DNA of 8,744 nucleotides from an uncultured Collinsella sp. (lineage in GTDB: Bacteria > Actinomycetota > Coriobacteriia > Coriobacteriales > Coriobacteriaceae): assembly GCA_900550735.1 (NCBI GenBank), contig URTD01000075.1:1-8744 (forward strand), given 5' to 3'. A program made the position numbers and the translations under genes. Shown piece after piece: positions 6,193 through 8,744 of this stretch. Every line of letters starts with the position of its first letter. The first letter of the stretch is position 1. The notes under the pieces were generated by a model. That model ran no database searches. It was not told the origin of the DNA and worked only from the letters and a program-made list of their open reading frames with translations.

Positions 6193-7249
6193 CGCTTTCC
6201 TTAACCGTCAGCGAGATCAGACGGAATGCGATGGTGAGCACCGCCACGCCAATCACGCCGGACAGGATATACATGGCAGCCTGACCGGCAAAGCCAAGAC
6301 CCTGCTCCTCGGAATAGGCCTGCAGGTAATCACCCGTAGGCAGAGCGTCGGCAAAGGTCGGGGTATCAAGGCCGACCGAAGCTTGCAGGCTGTCGTCACC
6401 AACCTCCTGAACGGCGGTCGCGGCGCCCTCGGCGTCCCACTCGCCCCATGCGTCACCTGTGGCAAGCAAGCCGAGCGGCGTAGCCACGACAAGCACGGCA
6501 ACCAAGATGAGCGTGGGGACCAGCGAGGTCTTCTTGGCAGCAGCGCCCTCGGCAGTAAGCTGGCCATCGACGGCCTCGGGCCCGACGATAACGCTCGGCG
6601 CCGTCTTCTTGATAAAGCCGTAGATCGCGGCAGTCGCCACGCCCTCGACCACGCCGGCAACCAGCATATGCGGGATCAACATGGCCGGAATAGCCACGGA
6701 CAGCGGGAAGGGGCAGTACAGCGGAGCGCCCGAAGCGTTGGTGAAGAGCATCGGTTGAATACCAAACTCGATTGCCGCGCACAGGGCTGCCAGGCACAGG
6801 CCGACCCAACCGCTCACGACGGCAGAAACCGAGGTGCCCCAGCTCTTGTCGTGCAGGCGGCTGTTGAGCGCACGGAACACGATAGCAGCGACAAACGGCA
6901 GCACAAAGGCCATGTTAAAGCAGTTGGCGCCAAACGACAGAACGCCGCCGTCGCCAAACAGCAGCGCCTGCAGTGCCAGCGCAACCGAGACAGCGATAGC
7001 CGCGGCCTCGGGGCCTAGCAGCAGCGCAATGAGCGCGCCGCCGACGGCGTGACCTGTGGTGCCGCCGGGCAGCGGCACATTGAACATCATAAGCAGGAAG
7101 GAGAACGCGGCGCAGATGCCCAGGAAAGCCATGTGCTCGCGATCGAGCGTGGCGCGCACTTTCTTGATGCAGTGAACCCAAACGGGCACCATCGCCACTG
7201 CCATGACGGCATCGGTCTGCGGGGACAGATAATTATCTGGAATATGCAT
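6164..7249 (-). CDS. cbiM: Nickel/cobalt ECF transporter, substrate-binding CbiM/NikM with C-terminal extension
   Basis: Membrane protein that captures Ni2+ or Co2+ for the CbiMQO transporter. The N-terminal 215 residues are CbiM: start MHIPDNYLSP, GGTTGHAVGGALIALLLGP (62-80), FGDGGVLSFGANCFNMAF (98-115), and HMLVAGVVEGVAT (194-206). His2 and His67 match the positions that, with the free amino terminus, bind the metal in NikM structures, so cleaving or extending the N-terminus should inactivate it. Asn6 replaces the usual Gly. After a soluble linker (about 216-240) comes an extension with TM 243-262, a DAWGEW segment and acidic extracytoplasmic loop (about 263-320), and TM 325-347. This resembles the NikN/CbiN or PDGLE-type partner fused to CbiM in other bacteria, and explains the length of 361 against about 215-250. 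GGGAGG lies five bases before the ATG. Confidence 0.94.
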   Translation of the reverse strand: MHIPDNYLSPQTDAVMAVAMVPVWVHCIKKVRATLDREHMAFLGICAAFSFLLMMFNVPLPGGTTGHAVGGALIALLLGPEAAAIAVSVALALQALLFGDGGVLSFGANCFNMAFVLPFVAAIVFRALNSRLHDKSWGTSVSAVVSGWVGLCLAALCAAIEFGIQPMLFTNASGAPLYCPFPLSVAIPAMLIPHMLVAGVVEGVATAAIYGFIKKTAPSVIVGPEAVDGQLTAEGAAAKKTSLVPTLILVAVLVVATPLGLLATGDAWGEWDAEGAATAVQEVGDDSLQASVGLDTPTFADALPTGDYLQAYSEEQGLGFAGQAAMYILSGVIGVAVLTIAFRLISLTVKESGAHGNSRAA

Positions 7250-7306
7250 GCACGCCTCCCGGTTATCGGCGCACGGAATTGCAACGCCGTTTGAATCACC
7301 TTTCCA

Positions 7307-7334
7307 GTGTTACGTAATGTCAGATTCGTAACAC
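7307..7334. promoter_or_regulatory. Dyad operator of the cbiMQO promoter, probable NikR box
   Basis: GTGTTACG (7307-7314) and CGTAACAC (7327-7334) form a perfect 8-bp dyad with a 12-bp spacer. Written with 7-bp arms it is GTGTTAC-N14-GTAACAC. This is the alternative NikR-box consensus that I recall from comparative studies of nickel regulons (GTGTTAC-N13/14-GTAACAC), distinct from the E. coli GTATGA-N16-TCATAC. It lies at about +4 to +32 of the predicted transcript, a position suited to repression. The dyad itself is certain; the regulator is inferred. Confidence 0.75.
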
Positions 7335-7344
7335 GACGCGGGCT

Positions 7345-7373
7345 ATCATAGCAAAACGGCGCACTGCCGACAA
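7345..7373 (-). promoter_or_regulatory. Promoter of the cbiMQO operon
   Basis: Read leftwards: -35 TTGTCG (7373-7368), a 17-bp spacer, and -10 TATGAT (7350-7345). The expected start is near 7338, leaving a leader of about 89 nt. That is too short for a cobalamin riboswitch, and I see no NiCo-riboswitch-like set of helices; only a 5-bp CGGCG/CGCCG hairpin lies in the leader (7267-7289). Confidence 0.75.
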
Positions 7374-7387
7374 AGCAGCACGCCGTT
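7353..7387 (-). terminator. Probable intrinsic terminator of pheT, overlapping the cbiM promoter
   Basis: Read leftwards, AACGGCGTGCTGC (7387-7375) pairs with GCAGTGCGCCGTT (7367-7355). This gives 13 bp including two adjacent G-U pairs, a 7-nt loop TTTGTCG, and a run of four T at the end of the stem. In the opposite orientation the G-U pairs become A-C mismatches, so the structure is built for leftward RNA, that is for transcripts leaving pheT. It lies 108 bases after the pheT stop. The T-run is short, so efficiency may be moderate. Confidence 0.6.
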
Positions 7388-7495
7388 ATGTAATGCGCGT
7401 GTCATATATGCAGGCTCAACGGTGCCTTATACCGGGCATAGCGGTCATGTAGGATTCGGCAGCAGCCACCGCTAACCCATACCCCAGCGCAGGAC
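7388..7495. other. Spacer between pheT stop and its terminator
   Basis: No gene is visible. AGCGGT (7440-7445) and ACCGCT (7468-7473) form a 6-bp inverted repeat with a long loop, possibly a 3'-UTR structure of the pheT mRNA. Nothing else stands out. Confidence 0.4.
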
Positions 7496-8744
7496 CTAGC
7501 CGCGGACCTCGCCGTTTACGCCCTTGCACACCTTGGTGACGATCTTCTGGTGCGCCTTTTCGACCTCTTCGCTGGTGAGCGTGTGGTCGTCGGAGCGATA
7601 CGTAAGCGCAAAGGCCATGGACTTCTTGCCCGCTCCGATGCGGATGGGATCGCGGTAGACATCGAACAGGCGCACGCCCTCGAGCAGCTTGCCGCCGGCA
7701 CTCGTAATACGACGCTCAAGATCCTCGCAGGTCACAGTGTTGTCGACCACGATAGCAAGGTCGTGCTCAACGGCCGGGTACTGCGAGAACTCACGGTAGT
7801 TCTCCTGGTTGCGGGCGCCCTTGATCAGCTTGTCCAAGTCGAGCTCAAAGGCAACGACGACCTCGTCAATGCCCATAGCCTCGCGCGCCTCGGGGTGAAT
7901 CTCGCCAACCCAGCCCAGCACGGTACCGCCCGAGAGCACCTCGGCAGCACGACCCGGCTGCAGGAAGGCATAGCCCTCGCCCTCGACGGGACGGAAGCGA
8001 ACCTTCTCGACGCGCAGCTGGGCAAGCAGCTCCTCGACAATGCCCTTGCCAAAGAAGAAACGCAGCTTACGGTACTTCATGTTCCAGGACTGCTCGCTCC
8101 ACTGGCCCGACAGCACGCCCGCTACGGACTTGGTCTCCTTGGGCAGGCTGGCGTTCTCGCGACCGTGGAACAAGCTGCCGACCTCGTACAGATGCACGTT
8201 GGGCGTGCCGTGGGCCTCGTTGTAGGCCACAGACTGCAGCAGACCCGGCAGCAACGAGCGGCGCATCTCGGTCTGCTCGGCCACCAGCGGGTTCATGAGC
8301 ACCACGGGGCAGCCGCGGCCTTCGGTGGACATGCCGATCTTCTCCAGGTCGCCCGGGGCGGCGAAGCCAAAGGTCGTGGTCTCGTTGAGGCCGCAGGCGC
8401 GCAGGATCTCGCCAACCTTGCGGGTGAGCTTCTGCTCGCGGGTCAGGCCGCCGATATGGTTCCTGGCAGCCGGGATGGTCGCCGTCACGCGGCCCATGCC
8501 CCACAGGCGCAGGACCTCCTCGATCAGGTCGATCTCGCGCGGCAGGTCGGGACGGAAGCTCGGCGGCGTGACCATAAAGTCCTCGCCGTCGCGCTCGACG
8601 GTGCAGCCCAGGCGGGTGAGTGAGCGCTCGATAAAGTCGGGCTCGATGTCAGCACCGCAGATGGCGCGTACGCGGGCCAGGCGCAGCTTGATGCCGTCGA
8701 TGGTCTTGGGCGCGGGGAACACGTCCACATAGCCGGGGGCGACC
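7496..8744 (-). CDS. pheT: Phenylalanyl-tRNA synthetase beta subunit, C-terminal half
   Basis: Beta chain of the alpha2-beta2 enzyme that charges tRNA-Phe in the cytoplasm. Only the last 415 residues are visible; the family is about 800 long and the gene continues past the right edge. Numbered from the first visible residue: B5 domain (about 14-85) with PPSFRPDLPREIDLIEEVLRL (first P at 60), the catalytic-like core (about 100-310) with NPLVAEQTEMRRSLLPGLL (151-169) and the YEVGSLF motif (186-192), and the C-terminal ferredoxin-fold anticodon-binding domain (about 317-410), from FSQYPAVEHDLAIVV, with HTLTSEEV (387-394), ending in NGEVRG. All domains appear intact. GTG at 8728 is an internal Val codon, not the start. 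It has no functional link with the metal operon downstream. Confidence 0.97.
   Translation of the reverse strand, partial: VAPGYVDVFPAPKTIDGIKLRLARVRAICGADIEPDFIERSLTRLGCTVERDGEDFMVTPPSFRPDLPREIDLIEEVLRLWGMGRVTATIPAARNHIGGLTREQKLTRKVGEILRACGLNETTTFGFAAPGDLEKIGMSTEGRGCPVVLMNPLVAEQTEMRRSLLPGLLQSVAYNEAHGTPNVHLYEVGSLFHGRENASLPKETKSVAGVLSGQWSEQSWNMKYRKLRFFFGKGIVEELLAQLRVEKVRFRPVEGEGYAFLQPGRAAEVLSGGTVLGWVGEIHPEAREAMGIDEVVVAFELDLDKLIKGARNQENYREFSQYPAVEHDLAIVVDNTVTCEDLERRITSAGGKLLEGVRLFDVYRDPIRIGAGKKSMAFALTYRSDDHTLTSEEVEKAHQKIVTKVCKGVNGEVRG

Noticed and set aside
6185..7018. A 277-codon plus-strand frame antisense to cbiM
   Set aside because: It is rich in Arg, Gln and His without domains, and the opposite strand encodes clear CbiM motifs and helices.
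7250..7345. A cobalamin or NiCo riboswitch ahead of cbiM
   Set aside because: The leader is only about 89 nt, too short for a cobalamin riboswitch, and shows no multi-helix arrangement; a DNA dyad operator explains the regulation better.
7550..8623. A 357-codon plus-strand frame antisense to pheT
   Set aside because: A shadow frame: the minus strand shows intact B5, core and anticodon-binding domains.
1..8744. tRNA or rRNA genes, CRISPR arrays, insertion sequences, prophage or toxin-antitoxin genes
   Set aside because: None of the expected signatures (cloverleaf with CCA-proximal stem, regular repeats and spacers, transposase motifs, terminal inverted repeats) was seen on reading the window.

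Overview
The window is GC-rich, with strong G/C preference at third codon positions and dense arrays of false antisense reading frames. The gene content and protein sequences look like a gut actinobacterium of the class Coriobacteriia, most likely Collinsella or a close relative. That assignment rests on the look of the proteins from memory and was not searched. No mobile element, CRISPR array, tRNA or rRNA gene was seen.

Layout from left to right. (1) Positions 1-1501, minus strand: the N-terminal ~500 residues of a P2A-type (SERCA/PacL-like) cation ATPase, cut by the left edge. (2) Positions 1502-1942: a 441-base divergent regulatory region with several palindromes and a pair of boxes 21 bp apart next to a clear -10 element. 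(3) Positions 1943-3403, plus strand: a complete pyruvate kinase gene, followed by a very strong intrinsic terminator. (4) Positions 3471-3606: a short stretch that may hold the decayed end of a gene. (5) Positions 3607-4455, minus strand: a cytoplasmic protein of the zinc-dependent phospholipase C-like family. (6) Positions 4535-7249, minus strand: a three-gene operon cbiM-cbiQ-cbiO, encoding a complete energy-coupling-factor transporter for nickel or cobalt. (7) Positions 7250-7495: its promoter, a dyad operator, and the terminator of the gene upstream. (8) Positions 7496-8744, minus strand: the C-terminal half of pheT, the phenylalanyl-tRNA synthetase beta subunit, cut by the right edge.

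The most informative part is the control region of the metal transporter. A good promoter (TTGTCG, 17 bp, TATGAT) is followed at about +4 to +32 by the dyad GTGTTAC-N14-GTAACAC. This matches the alternative NikR-box consensus I recall from comparative genomics. There is no room for a cobalamin riboswitch. Together these point to nickel rather than cobalt as the cargo, with repression by NikR. The same promoter is folded into the terminator of pheT: its -35 hexamer sits inside the terminator loop.

The remaining genes are ordinary housekeeping functions (glycolysis, tRNA charging, cation export). I found no convincing undescribed multi-gene system. The leads worth following are in the regulatory DNA and in the phospholipase-like gene next to the metal operon.
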